DNA of 64,000 nt from Whalleya microplaca (lineage: Eukaryota > Ascomycota > Sordariomycetes > Xylariales > Xylariaceae). The position numbers were made by a program, and so were the translations under genes. The notes beneath the pieces were generated by a model. That model was not told where the DNA came from. It ran no database searches and saw only the letters and a program-made list of their open reading frames with translations. The stretch covers positions 1 through 64,000 of the forward strand of contig MU385783.1 of the NCBI GenBank assembly GCA_022497155.1, in the 5' to 3' direction. Of the stretch, positions 23,294 to 36,241 are shown piece after piece. Position 1 is the first letter of the stretch. Each line of letters opens with the position of its first letter.

Positions 23294-26200
23294 CGTCGCT
23301 TGCGGTTTCCCCCTGACGAGGGAGCTGGATTGCAATTCGCTTGGGGGTATATGTAAGATGACGTCCGTGACGGTGAGGCCCGTATTAAGTGTTTACACAC
23401 AGGGGAGAGCTACCTAGTAGAGTAGGCACTAACCTTTTGTTTCTTTTTTGTTTCTTTTGTTTCTTCTGTGACGATATTCCCAGGGTCAAGCTTCCTTATT
23501 AAACCACAAGGATGAATTGTGGTCTGGGTAGATCGGATTATGCCAGAAGCTGCCAAGCTGCCATGTGGTCTAAGTTCCTGTGGGGAATACCTTGACCTTG
23601 ACCTTGGTGGATTACGGACTGGGCAACCTTTATTATGTAAACCAACTAAAAAAGAGTCGGAATGTCTCTCGCTAGAAGGAAAAAGTGTCTAGGCAACTGC
23701 GTATATCGTGATGTGGCACATGGCTTTCCTGGGATTCCGAACTGGCTGGAATACTACGGCGTGGTAGCGCGGAGGTTGTCTGGAAATAGATGCGCGCAGG
23801 CCCGACTGTCTGGGACCCGCGTTGGCGCTTACTAGATTTATAAACGGCAGAAGCGCGGGCGGCAACGAACTTTGGGTTTCACGGACTCAATGCCAGACAG
23901 GCGCCGTGTCAAGGTCGAATTGCCCTACAATATTAGGTGGCTGGAGGCGTGCAGGCGGCGTGCAGGCGCGGATATTCCAGAAGAAGAGTCTGACACCTAC
24001 ATACAGCATACAGCTGACAGCAGAAGTGGTGAAACACTCAACTCTAATAAAAGCGAGGAATCCTTAACTGCAGCCAATGGCAGTTATATGTATGGCCCTC
24101 AATTGGGCCTCCATACATACGTAGGAGTTTAGGTAGTGAGTTGTTCGCTGAAGGAGCAAACGTCATATTCCTATCCGCCCCTTTTCCTAAACGGTAATCT
24201 TCTTGAATTCCAGAGGCGGGTGTGAAACATTCGAAGAATTCATTTGTTCATATGTACATAATTCTAGCTAATTGAGTGATCTGTAGCATGGGTAGAGCAT
24301 GCGCCAAAGCATGGATATACGATGCATGAATAGAGATAACGATGCATGAATACCTTAAGTTAAAACCTGGCAAAGTTCGGGGTACTCATGCGATCGATTC
24401 CCACGGCAGTGGATACACGAATTATAGGGATTAGAGGGAGTATAATGGACTAGTATACTCATCCGAATTGAGATGTGCATAGACCTATAAGTAGATGATA
24501 CTAGCATGTGGTATTATACATATATGAAGCACTATTGTACAGACTCTTTGAATGGTTCGCCAATGATATACTCAACGCGAGATGAACGCGTCTATGCAAG
24601 GAGGCTGAGTTGTATCGCGTCCGGATGAAATTAACTTAACAGGTACAGGTCCGTAGGAAGAACAAAAGACGTTGGTCAAGCCTGTTCTGGCCTGTCAAGT
24701 CCGGCAAGCCAACCTGCCAACTGTTCGTCTAGCTTCATTAAGCGATTTGACCCGCATATTTTGTCACCCTAAATCCGGGGCTTTCTTTGGTTGGTGCTAA
24801 CGTGCCCTTGCTTCTATGTACATACTCTCTACTACTTAGTATAGTAGGTCTGACCCAATTGTGCCTCTCTATTTTCAACTGCTAATTTGCACATCTCTAC
24901 ACCGATTCTTCCACTGGCTGACTGGGGCTTGAGGGCCGTAAAATCTTCAGCTGTCACAGCCCCCTTCAACCCCTGAAAATGACAGCTCTTCAGTGGTCAA
25001 TGGATGCTTCTAAATACATAATTCAACATGCCAGACATCCCGCCTACAAGCCTATTGTAGGGGAACACCAACGAAGAGAAAATAACCAGGGTATTTTGAG
25101 AAAAGTTGAGCATCGCCTTCTGTGGGTACGCTGTGGAACCTACCGGGGCTCCAAGTGGTGCTTTTCGAGATGTTTTAACGGATGTTCGTATGTCAGTATG
25201 TGACGATTGCCTCGCTACGAAGTACGGTATAGTACTAGTCGAGTCGGCAAGTATGGACGAACCCTACAGGGATCCTCTCTACCGCCTTTTAGCACGATCT
25301 CTCGTGTCCACATTTTTCTTAACCTCATTTTAACTTACACCCAGTCTTGCAGTAGACTTGCAGGCTGCATACGGATTCCAGCTCCGCCATTGGTATTTTG
25401 CTCAGAAATGTGCTCCTGCGACAAAGAACAGCAGAGACCTCAGTGGGCCTCTTGCCCATCATTATTGCTTGTCTGCTGCTTGTCTCCCTTCTTTGGTTCG
25501 ACGTCGTCACAGCAAAGAGCGAAGAGGTACAAGTCAAAGTGCCCGAGGGTACTCGTGTAATCCTGGCCAGTTCGACATTTCAACCTGTTTATTAGATCTA
25601 TAGCTAGGTCCCTTCAGGTACCCGAGCTCCATGGAGATTTTCCCTGCTCGCGTCAACGGTCTAGCGATCTTTTGGCATAGTTCGGATACAACCCTGATTG
25701 ACGCTCCTTTTGGGTTGCATAGCTTGAGCAGCCGCCATAGGGTAGCCGGCCCAGTTGCTAGCCAATCGATCTGGAGTCGTTACCCCCAGAGGTAGCTGGA
25801 GAATTATATTCTCCCATCTGTGTCCTGAAGGCTTTGTTGCTCTCTCTCCCCCCTTTGTTCCCCGCGGGTGTGTGTCGTCTTTATGTAGCATAGAAGCTAT
25901 CTTTTCGGGATTTTTGTCCAGCCGTTCACTATCGATCTATCTAGACCACTCATTTCTAGACTTCTGTTTCCCCAAAGGCCTATAATTCGTCATGCGATAC
26001 TGACCATACCTCCTTCTCGGGTCTCTTTGTTACAATCTGTAACTGATATAATCTTTACGTCTCCTTGGCTCCTCTCGTTCCTGACTTTTTTGCTTCCACT
26101 TACCATCGTTTCATACAACTCCACCTAATATTGTAGTCCTCTGGTTACTGGCCGTTACGATCATTCTTCATCATATCACCGGCGCCGCATCAGTGATCTA

Positions 26201-26375
26201 CTCCATTATATCATATCGACGAACGAGGGACGAAGTCGAAGATTTCAGCGTTGCGAATAGTCTTTGGGTGCACGAATTGTTATGGCCGTTGTAAGGATAT
26301 CGCAATAGTTGCTGGGTTGAAGAATCGATCCGTGTGTTCAAATACCATAACTCCGGGCCGGGCCCGCGGCAGAGA
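23294..26375. other. 3.1-kb intergenic region between divergent RCE1 and Ser-rich gene
   Basis: No convincing gene. A TTTGTTTC pyrimidine repeat lies at 23436-23466. CT-rich sequence at 25830-26200 looks like a fungal promoter or long 5' leader for the downstream gene. A 65-codon frame at 25398-25595 contains one hydrophobic stretch but has no other support. Confidence 0.55.
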
Positions 26376-29105
26376 ATGTCATCGATACCTCCATCGACAT
26401 CGTCATCATCTGACTCGCAGAGGTCACCACTACACGAGAGATCAAGTTCGGAGAAAAATAAGCTACAGATTCGTATCGTCCCCTACTCTCCTCCGAGGCC
26501 AGAGGCCGAAGCAAGCGGGTCCCAAGCACCGGAATCGGAAACCGAGAACAATGACGCTCACGCAGCCAACGACCCGGCAAGCAGTCCATCGACAAAAGCC
26601 ACATTTTATGGACAAGAAGGCTATGCTTTTGAGCAAGGATCAGCGCTGTCTTCACCATCGTCACGTTCGACACCTACGACGCCGCTGGCAAGGGCTAAGG
26701 ACAGAGGCGTTTCAGGCACGAAACTCGCTTCCGACTCGTCTGGTCTTCAGCAAACTGCCCCACTACCCCTTGCTATTAACAGGCCTTCACAAGGTAGTAA
26801 TATCAGGCGTATTAATACCCCATCGCAGCAATCTGAACACGATGACGGACCAGCCTCGCCGACGTGGAAGCCATCTGTACCCCGGCGAGACAAATTCATC
26901 AACGTCCATTCAGACAAAACTTTCTCCGTGGTGTTGAAGCCAACGCATGGTCGAATTTCTGATAGGTCGACATCATCAACCTTTAACACCTCTACTGTCA
27001 GCTCGCATGATCAGTTCTCATTTGACGCACCTATTGAAGATCGTCCGATCTCTCCGTTGAGCTCTGTACCCGAGCGCAGCGTCTCGCCTATCACACCATT
27101 TCCCGAACATCGCAGCGACGCATCACCTTGGAACTATCGCATGGTCGGTGGCTTGCGCAAAGTTCCAAAAACCCCAGATCTCAAGGACAAAGGCAAGGAA
27201 AAGGAAGTGATTTCGCCCACGTCGTCCCCGCCATTGCCAGAAACAGTTGTCGCATCACCCGAAACTTCGCCGCTCACATTAAAGCAATCTTTCAACTCGC
27301 AACAAACTGACTCAACTCTTGAAGAGACCACCAATTACAAGATCGTAGGCCGCAGCTCACCGACATCGCCAGATTCAATTAGCATAAGTCCATCGTCCTC
27401 ATCGAGTAGTGAAAACTTCAAGCTTCTAGGGCAATCCTCTCCGGCGCAGCGTCTTGTTTCATCTCCCGCCCAGGGCTTCGCCGACACACCAGCGAGCAGG
27501 AATTTCGTTGTTCACGGTGATCCTTCTCCGTCGCCATCATTTGCTATCGCAAGAAAGCCTGTTCCTCGTTCTTCCGACGATAGTCTTGGACAACTATTAC
27601 GCGAGAAGTATTCGCAGGAAAGTCTGGTTATACCACCACTAAGGCCGCACAAAAGGTCATCATCTGAGAAATTCAGCTCTTTCAAGCAGGGATCGAAAGA
27701 GTCTCTTCGTGGTCGGGCAAATTCATTCTCCTCCATATCAAGCATAATCAGCCAGGAGAGCGTATCCCTCTTACCGAATATAATTCGCCTCCATAGCTCA
27801 CCCTCAACCTCGTCCATCCCGCCCTTCTCATGGGTAGGTCCATCAAGCTCTGTACTACAAAGGCCACGGATGGAGACGCATCAATGGAGCTCGCAACTTT
27901 CCCCTGTGGTGTCCGAATACGAGGGCAGCGAGGGGGGTTCTCGCGTTCTCTCCTCGATCAGCTCGATACCAGGTAGCAGCAGGGGCAGCAGGCACATGCG
28001 CAGAATATCGTCAGGGCAAGTTCAGGAAGAGCATCTAGAATCGCCAAGGTCGCACTCAAGGTCACACTCCCGGACTGATTCCTCTGGTCCTGCTTATATG
28101 AGGGGCGCAAGAGAGCTTCCTAGTCCACCCCTTCGTACTGTTCGAGATCACGATGAACACGGCGATGGGCTGGCCGATCTTCAGCAACTGCATCAAATGC
28201 AAAATTCATCACGGACGCGCCTAGGGTTTTCTAGACAATCATCAGATAGAAGCCTCCGGTCTTCAAGCTCCCGAACTGGGAGTTTCAGCGGTGCTTCTAT
28301 TCCGACTTGGGCAAGGTGAGGGACCATAATGAAACTTTCCCTTGGTTTCCCTAGTACTAATGTTTATTGTAGGCTCTATTATGGCAGCGGAGAGCGACGT
28401 TGGTTAGCGCAACTCTCTAGACCTGGATCTGAAGGCGGCGATAGTCGACCAGGCAGCTCCTTGGCACCGAGCGGATCACCATCTCAAGATCCGCAGTCCC
28501 CGAATATTTGGAACCCGCGTCGACGACCGAGGGAGCTGGATACCCGTGGCGATCGTCCAAGCTCGATGGAGATCACGCCGGCCCCAGTGGCAGGTGGCAA
28601 TATTCGTCGGGCTCCGAAGAAGAAGACCTCAAGCATCTGGTCTCCTCACCTCCGCCTGGATCATAGATCTAGTACCTACAGCATTTGGAACCCACCGTCA
28701 GTCAGCTGGTCCGCCGAGAGCGGCATGTTTGGAAAGCGGAATATACAAGTCGTGTTGTTTGTGGTGGGATTTATAATCCCGTTTGGTGAGTGACTACATG
28801 ATTATAAATGAGTTCTATGAGTACTGACTTGAGTAATAGCCTGGATGATTGCAGCATTCCTACCGCTGCCTCCTAAACCAATAGTCTTGATGGTCGAACG
28901 GGATCAGAGCACGACTGAACTGGGCATTTCGTCACAATCAGACCCGGAGCCGATACACCAACGGGCCGCACCGGTTGATGATTCGCGGTATCAAAGCGCA
29001 CGATGGTGGAGAAACCTCAACCGTTTCATGTCCATCATCGGATTGTTAATCCTAGGAGCTGTAGCCGCCTTGGCGGTAATAGGCGTTCGACAGAACTGGG
29101 GCTAA
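26376..29105 (+). CDS. Serine-rich protein with two C-terminal membrane segments (fungal, unknown function)
   Basis: Exons 26376-28315, 28373-28785 and 28840-29105 give 872 aa. Both introns are short (57 and 54 nt; donors GTGAGG and GTGAGT). The first ATG is at MSSIPPSTSSSS; upstream in-frame sequence has no ATG. The first ~760 residues are Ser/Pro-rich, low-complexity and probably disordered, with NKLQIRIVPYSPPR near the start. A degenerate motif N-[YF]-x-x-[VLH]-G recurs at about residues 253, 320, 347 and 376. The C-terminus has FGKRNIQVVLFVVGFIIPF-AWMIAAFLPLPP (first membrane segment) and RWWRNLNRFMSIIGLLILGA with a second hydrophobic segment, ending VRQNWG. I recognise it as the type annotated 'serine-rich protein' in ascomycetes; no biochemical role is known to me. 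The long Ser-rich region suggests phosphorylation-dependent control, which is inference. Confidence 0.88.
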
Positions 29106-30424
29106 TAACGATGTCGATGACACCACTTCAAGGGTCCAGATCTCAAATCCGCCAACCTAAACTTTGCTATTTTCATCTTCAAAACGACGAACTACGATTT
29201 CTTACGTAATACATTATGACGACTCACGAGCCACGCGGCTGTTTGTTTGAACATAGACTTTTTCCGGGACGACACCCGATATGCATCATTCCTTTTGCGC
29301 ATTTACAGAGCGACGCACCTACCTATCGCTCTCCTACCGTCCTTTGCTAGCAAGACTCGAATACAACGACTTATGCATTTACACAGCGCTGAATTTTCTT
29401 AACGCCTTAGCGCCTTCGACTTCTGATTTCTCGAACCTGTATGATATGTTTAACATTACTTACGACGCTACTTATATGGAGTTTTCATCTTTTTATTTTT
29501 CTACACATCTGTACTAATAGACGGAAAAGTCGGTACGAAATCATGGACGGAAGAAAAAGAAAACTATCCGACATTATTACACGTTACCAACATCATGATA
29601 CCCCCGCGGCGAATTTGCCGCTTGGAGTCGGGAGCGCTGGAACCAGATACGAACCGAAACGCTTTATTATCGATCGGTAGAGAGATACCTTTGGGATCTA
29701 ATGACGTATCTGGTTGCGATATTTTTATTTTATTTTACACTATGCTTTTTGGACGGTTGTGGTGGTTCAGTTCAGCGGTGGAAAAAAGCGGAAAAGAGAG
29801 ATCCAGGTAACAGAAGTGACAACGGAACGGACGGACTACTACTACCTGCTATGATTATGAGCAGTCGACTATCGTACTTCTTGGGAATGGACAGAACAGG
29901 AGGGGGAGGAAATATCACCACCTCGAAAAGAGCTTTTTATTTATTGTGTAATGTTGAAACGCCATCCCTTTGCAGAGCTGATTCGAGCTTCTAACGCCTA
30001 CCTAACGCACGCCCTGCGATGACATTATAACGAAATCCACGTTTTTTTTTTTTAACGTCTTAGTTTAGAAAAAGCGAACTCGTTATACAATGTCATTCAT
30101 ATATTTTTGAAACTCAATTATGTTATATATCTAATTGAATTACCCCGTCGTGCGCCGTGCTTAGCTATGCTATACCAAGGTAGTAAACTCACGTAGCCAG
30201 TAATCTCTCTCCTGTGCCTTTCATGTCACCCACATCCATTACCGCTGTCTACCTCACCTGATCCTGACAATGTTAACCAAACCCCAGTCAGTAAGTAATC
30301 TGGACAGCTGCCTCTACACCACGCTTTGATAACTCGCCATAGTAAAGACATCGAAACAACCAGCCACCCACGCACTCACGGCATCAGTAGGCTCCTACAC
30401 CACCCTGTCCATCCATCCGCCCGT
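29106..30424. other. Intergenic between convergent Ser-rich gene and ALE1
   Basis: 1.3 kb with the two 3' ends. It contains a T10 run near 30042 and short random frames only. No gene or RNA was recognised. Confidence 0.6.
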
Positions 30425-32409
30425 CTACGCGACTTTCTTCCCCTCCCCCTCCAACTTCTTCTTAACAGCCTGCACCCTCTCGACCTCCTCGCGAATCTCC
30501 CGAATCGCCTCATCCAGATCCCTACCCGGATCGGCACTCAACCCGAGCACCGGCTCCTGGCGACTCCCCCCACCCCCGGCGGCAGCAGCGCTCAAGCTCT
30601 CGGTACTCGTAGACCGCGGCAGACGGACCCCACCACCAGCAGAAGCACGGGCCTCGAGGGCGGCGCGCAGGCGCGCCTTGGCGGGGGACGCGAAGAAGGC
30701 GAGGCTGGCGGCGGTGGTGGCGATGGCATAGAAGTAGACGCGGCGCCAGACGAGCAGGGAGTCGTCGAGGCGCAGGATCACGAAGGGCGCCACCACAAAG
30801 GAGAAGGTCGTCTGCGTCGCGAGCCAGGAGGCTACGTCGTAGTATTTCTTGCTGGGCAGCGGCTTCTGCGTCGCCGGGTCGAGGAAGAAGGGGCGGAGGT
30901 TGCGGCGGTAGTCTGGGGTTGGTTAGTATTGACTAGGAGTAGTACGTGCACAGAAGGCTGGTAGCGGGAGGTAGGGGCGGGGCGGGGGAAGAGGGAAGGG
31001 AGACGTACGCTTTGCGGCGGTCTGGACAAAGCTCGCGAGGACGAAGGTCAGATAGTAGCCCGGGTAAAACCCGTGCCAGAGGGCGCTCGTCACAAACGTA
31101 GCGATGCTGGCGCGGAAGCCGGGCTTCCTATTCCGCGGGGTGACGCGCAGGTAGATGTAGTAGCGCAGCCACTTGTTGGTGCCCATGTTCCAGTTCTCGA
31201 GGTAGGCGCGGCTGTTCTGGGCGGTCTCGACGCCCCAGGGGTTGATGTTCTGCAGCCGGTTCCACGAGACCTTGCCGGTGACCGGGTCGACGCCGTTGTA
31301 GCCCAGCCCGGCCAGGATGCACGCGCCCTCGGCCATGAACCACACGCCGTAGTACTTCATGCGCGTCGTGAAGCCCACCATGTGCATGGTGAAGACGCGC
31401 CGCGCGAACCCGAACGTCATGTACCGCTCGCCCAGCAGCACCCCGGGGCTGTACCACTTGCTGAAGTTCAGGAACAGCAGGATCCACACCCCGCCGCTGG
31501 CCAGCTTCCACATCGCCGGCGTGCCGCTGCGCGGTATCCGGCGCTTCTTCCGCGTCGGCGGCTTCTTGGCCGGGTCCACGGTCGCCGGCACGTCGAACAT
31601 GGTGCAGTCGATCCAGCCGCGGTATTCGTTGTAGTCGAAGGCCGGGCCGGCCATGAGCGACGGGAAGAAGAACACATATGCCGCATAGTCCAACAGCGTG
31701 GGCAACTTGACTATTCTTCTGTCTTTCTGGTATTCGGTGAGCTGGTCCTCGGGCAATGTGCCGTCCGCCACGTTCCAAGCAAAAGCGGACAGCTTCATGA
31801 GAAGCACCATCTGCGCACCGGTGATATCGATGTCGGCAGGGTTATCGGCGAACTGGCGCGCGAGCTGATTCGTGGACATGTGGGCCATGAGGAAGAGGAA
31901 GGCGATCCATGGCATGTACGGGGACGTTCGTAGGTAGTATGCGAGCGCGTAGGTGCCGCCGGAGGCGATGAGGATGGTTCGAACACCGGCCCATAATGAG
32001 AACAGGCCTACCAGATAAAATAGGCCACAACTATAGCCAGACGAACGATTAGTACCTCTACCAGACTCGAGTTGCGACAAGACGACATATAGGAGCGAGT
32101 CTTATCGTCCGTACCCTACAATGAACAGGTTCTTGAATTGAGGGCGAGCATCTGGTACACGTTTGAGGAGGCCGGCGAGCGGATAGGAGAGGAGGAAGGA
32201 GAAGATCAGCTTGACTATTCAGCGACGTTAGTAAGAACCCATCAGTGCGAAGAGGAAGAGCGAAGAAGCGTAACACTGGTAAAACATACGCTCGTCCGGT
32301 GAAGCTCCCACTACTCCAGAGAGCAACTCGAACGCTGTGCAACATGATTAGCGAAGAACCCACAACCGACTGCGTCTGCGGTCCTACGTTTATTGATGTA
32401 GGGTAGCAT
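30425..32409 (-). CDS. ALE1: Lysophospholipid acyltransferase, MBOAT family (Ale1/Slc4 type)
   Basis: ER multi-pass enzyme that re-acylates lysophosphatidylethanolamine, lysophosphatidylcholine and related lysolipids from acyl-CoA. Five exons: 32388-32409, 32290-32334, 32115-32214, 31009-32030 and 30425-30912, giving 558 aa. The three small 5' exons encode MLPYINKPFELLSG, SPDELKLIFSFLLSYP and the linker to GLFYLVGLFSLW, as in fungal Ale1. MBOAT hallmarks are AYLENWNMGTNKWLRYY (conserved Asn) and SALWHGFYPGYY (catalytic His) near residues 335-385. The last exon gives YRRNLRPFFL, further membrane segments and a charged, coiled-coil-like tail (AIREIREEVERVQAVKKKLEGEGKK). The tail is Ala/Gly-rich and weakly conserved. 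Yeast Ale1 is 619 aa. No lesion was seen. Confidence 0.94.
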
Positions 32410-33534
32410 TCTGTGTTGGCGCGCCTCGTTGGCCTCGAGGTTGTCATCACTTCTGGGAAGAGGAGGGCCCTATAGGAGTTATGATTAGGGAAAACGAGGA
32501 ATAAAAAAAAGAGGAAACAATGGCTACAGTCTCTCGAAAGTACAGCAGGCTGTAGTCACGTAGAGTTTATTAGGCAAGAGAGCGTTGTGGCCCATGACCC
32601 GAAGCTGGAAAGCGAGCTACGGCGTGGAAGAAATTCAAGCTTCGGCCATGAAAGGCGGACCGTGGTGATGTCACCCGCCAATGTGGGCCCTTGAAGCATG
32701 TGCCAGTTGGCGTGTGGCTGTTGGCATGTGGCTGTTTTACTGGCTGAGACAGCCCAGCTGGCCTTAATTGGACTTTAAACCCCTGAAAGAGGAACTTGAC
32801 ATGCATGAATATACATATGTATGTATGTAGGTATTTAGAGGTCAGCAGGTGCATGTACATAAATACTTATATGTAGTAGGCAATCATCATATACTATGAC
32901 TATATATGTATAGGCAACCAAGGTACGTAGTTTGGAAGCAGATGCTTTATTTATTATATCATATCTATCGACTGGAGATCCAAGTCGGGGTTTCCAGCCA
33001 GCAGCTATGTGTAAGCAGCATTATGGCTGTCTACCTACTATGACCGACTCCCTTGCATAACTCGCACAATCACAATCACACGTCTTCTTTCTTTCCCCCC
33101 TTTCGACACCGATTCCAATTATGCCCCTTGCATAAGTAGTTTCAGACTGGCTGTTTTTTTGAACTGGCAGAACTGGATGGTTGGGTGTGTGGGTGTTATC
33201 TAGACGTGTCTCTTCGTTCCTTAATCTTTGCGCCGGCCAAATATGAATGACTTTCCCGTCCGTAGAGCTCCGTTTCCTCGTGATAAGTTAAAAGTTTCTA
33301 TGCCAGAAAAAATTTCCGACTGCCCACCCTCAATTCGAATACCAAACTGAAAACGAAAAAAACACAAAAGTATTATACAGTTTAACGTAAGTCGAAATTG
33401 GGGGGGCGTCGCGTGCTTTGACCGTCTCGCAGTTATATGCTACCCATGGGAGAAAATCATCGGCACTGGTTGGCCATGCTCTGCCACTAGAAAACAGTAG
33501 TATCCCTCTCTTCGGGGGAAAGGAGTCTTGCTCT
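32410..33534. other. Intergenic upstream of ALE1, downstream of VRG4
   Basis: 1.1 kb. CATGTATGTATGTAGG-like repeats lie at 32812-32830, with otherwise unremarkable sequence. It includes the ALE1 promoter and the VRG4 3' UTR. No gene was found. Confidence 0.6.
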
Positions 33535-34895
33535 CTACGAGTTGGCGTCACGGTTGCTCGCCGAGCTCGCGCTCATGGTCGGTTGCGTGGTGGGCAATGT
33601 GTTCTTAGCCACCTGCGTCTGGCGAACCTTGGCCCAGGCATACACGATACCGCTGATGAAACCAAGTATGATAGCAGAGACGCTGCCCACCGTGACGGGC
33701 GCCGCAAAGAACACGAGACCACTGACTGCGATTGGAAGTTTGTTGAGAGCTCCAACCATGGAGTATGTCGTAGAAGACGTGATTCGGATGCACCATGCTG
33801 AGCAGTACGAGATAAAGATAGTAGCGATACCCGAATAGATCATGCCAAGTAACAGTGAATTTCGCGTCTCCGGGGGGAAGTTCTTCGCCAGGTTGGCGCT
33901 AGACCAGTCCTCACTGAGGAGGGAGCAGACAATGAGGACGGGAATAGTCAAGAAGTTGTTGTAAAACATAGCTAGTAACGGTTAGCAGATTCACACAAGT
34001 ATCTCAACATAGATCTAGACTTACTATCCCAGTCCTTGAAGTTCATGTTCTTGATGACCTTGCGCATACCCAAAACGTACGAGGCAGTGCAGAAAACGTT
34101 CATGCCCATCCACGCATAGCCGGCGTTCAGAGTAGCCAGGGCTTCAGCCGCCTCGACACTTTGGCTGGCGCTGCGGGTATCGGCCCAAGCGGCCACAACG
34201 GAGCTGAGGACCATGAGACCGAATGACAATAGCGCTAAGGGCGTGACGCTTCCTCCAAACCATAGGACCTCGCCATAGGCGATGACAATGATAGTCAAGT
34301 TCTTGAAGATGGTGTACACGGGAACCGACAAGTATTGTAGTGACTTCGTGCTCGTATAGATCATACCGACTAGGAGAAGAGAAATGGGGAACCCTGTTGA
34401 TGTGTTAGCGAACGGAAGCCTCGGGGGCTTTCGGTTAGCCGGTATAGATATACGTACATCGCTTCCCCTTGTTGATCTCAAAGGGAGCCAGATTCGTGAT
34501 AAGACCCAGTTGCTTGCAGAGTTCGATCGCCAATATACATACGACAGCCTATCCACCCAAGTGTCAGCGAAAATCAAAGAGCGTTGTCGCGCGGTGATCG
34601 AGAGAGGGGTGGTTGGTTGGGTTACCTGAACTCCAAGGTAGAAGAAGTTGAGGTTCCACTCAGAACCCGACACGACGTATTTGTTAACCACGGTCATACT
34701 AATGGACGAGAGACAGTACGCGAGGATGGAGACGCCCGGGTTGTTCTCGATCTTGGCAATCTGCGAAGAGAGCTGGACCTGCGCGGGTCGCGCAGAGCGA
34801 GGAGGCAGGAAGGAATCCCTCTCTCCGCCGAACGGGCTCCGCGCACCCGATTCAGGCATGCGGATGGCGTAGTCTTCGTTCTTCTTGTCCGACAT
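33535..34895 (-). CDS. VRG4: Golgi GDP-mannose transporter (Vrg4/Gmt)
   Basis: Imports GDP-mannose into the Golgi lumen in exchange for GMP, feeding mannosylation of proteins and sphingolipids. Exons 34626-34895, 34458-34548, 34025-34393 and 33535-33971 give 388 aa, the usual fungal length. The nucleotide-sugar binding motif GALNKLP is present in the last exon, and FYNN in [13 protein letters not shown] matches the other conserved site. About ten membrane segments follow an N-terminal cytosolic tail ([16 protein letters not shown]...). Exon 2 encodes [16 protein letters not shown] and ends in the split Trp codon of [11 protein letters not shown]. All phases agree. The family is essential or nearly so in fungi, so a working copy is expected. 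Confidence 0.96.
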
Positions 34896-36241
34896 GGTAG
34901 CGGTGGAATGGGATGATCTTGACTATCGGTGAAAACCGTCTCAAGAAAGAGACGTGACGAGATAGAAGGGGGTTTGAAAAAGGAGGCTATCTCGTAAGCG
35001 ACGGGGCGGAGTCGTCAGCGTCTCGTTGCAAGACAAGACGAATTGCGCAAAGATGTGTAAAACGAGAGGATGGGTGACCCCAGAAGAATCAGAAGACGGG
35101 CAACTGTCGCACTCGGGCGTTGGATGAAGAAATTCTGCAGCTGGTGTTGAATAATCTTGGCTCACAGACAGACGCGTGCAAGAAGATTTTACTAAAAGCC
35201 CAGGGCCGCCAGGTCTGCCAGGTAATTTACCATTCACGAGGGATCGGCATTCAACAACTGCCTGCTACCGCTGCTACCACGTACTCCAGTACTCCAGTAT
35301 GTACAATGTACTCCGTACTCCAGTATGTACAATGTACTCCGTACTCCAGCATGGACATTTTCCCCCTTGTTGCCCCCTGTGGCGTCCGAATGGGGCTTAG
35401 CGACCACAGATAACGGTACTTAACTGACTTACTATCGTGGTAGGTAGTAATCTTAGGGCGGCTTGGCACCACCGCTGCCTGTATATAAATTTAGAAACCT
35501 TCTTTAGTTGCGAAAACCTCGTGTTCTGCATAGCTTAGACCCTTAGTACATGTACTATAAACAGTAGGTATTCTCACTCTCTAAGACTAACAGTCCATGC
35601 AACTACCCTATGTTAGGTAGGTAGTCACGAGGAATGAAGATCTATCAATTCTACAATACTATAGATTTTTTCGATAACATACGTAGAGTAATTTGTTTGA
35701 CGTAACCGGAACGCCATACATATAGCCTACAAGATATCCCGTCCATATCATGCGCCCACGCGTTAAAGCTCACATTAGCTCAACCTCCATCAGCACCTCC
35801 CAGCGCGCCTGCTATAATCAACTAGAGATCGACCGCTATATATTGGGCCCATGAAAGAGGGCGATGTATAGCGTGTAGTTTTGTAATAGACGCTTAGGGA
35901 GAGAGAAAATAAACATATTGGTGGGGGAGAAAAAAAAAGAATTTTGAAGATTTGAACCATTGCTTCGAGTATCAGTTTCGATTTTCCCATTGGAATGAAA
36001 TTCTACCCATAGGTCATTTGATTCTGTTTCTTCGACATTGCCCCGTAGGGCGGTAGTGCGTCGTGTAATTGGCAAATATATGGCGTTGTACTGGTCAACT
36101 AGGAGATGGGTTGTGCCTAGGTGCCCTGGGATACGATCACGGAGGGGGCCGGGGAGGGAGACATGCGTTGCCGGGCATGCCACAGCGACGCGGGACGGTC
36201 CGGGACCCCAGGGTTTGCTCCGTCTCAGGGATGAATGTCTC
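34896..36241. other. Intergenic between VRG4 and the SDR gene
   Basis: 1.35 kb holding the VRG4 promoter and the SDR 3' end. It carries a small GTAC-rich minisatellite (35281-35349). Short frames show no recognised domain. Confidence 0.6.
35281..35349. repeat. Small GTAC-rich minisatellite
   Basis: A 26-bp unit (TCCAGTATGTACAATGTACT plus CCGTAC) is repeated about 2.5 times. GTAC palindromes occur throughout, so each strand could fold. It lies upstream of VRG4, about 390-450 bp from the start codon. Confidence 0.8.

Noticed and set aside
25398..25595. 65-codon frame with one hydrophobic segment
   Set aside because: No splice context, homology or codon bias separates it from chance frames in the same gap.
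30326..30964. 212-codon plus-strand frame
   Set aside because: Antisense to the last ALE1 exon; Arg/Gly-rich shadow of GC-rich codons with no domain.
31073..31933. 286-codon plus-strand frame and a 216-codon alternative minus frame
   Set aside because: Both are shadows of the ALE1 main exon, which carries the MBOAT motifs.
32100..32450. Separate 130-codon minus-strand gene
   Set aside because: It is the read-through of the small 5' exons and introns of ALE1; splicing joins these exons into the conserved ALE1 N-terminus.
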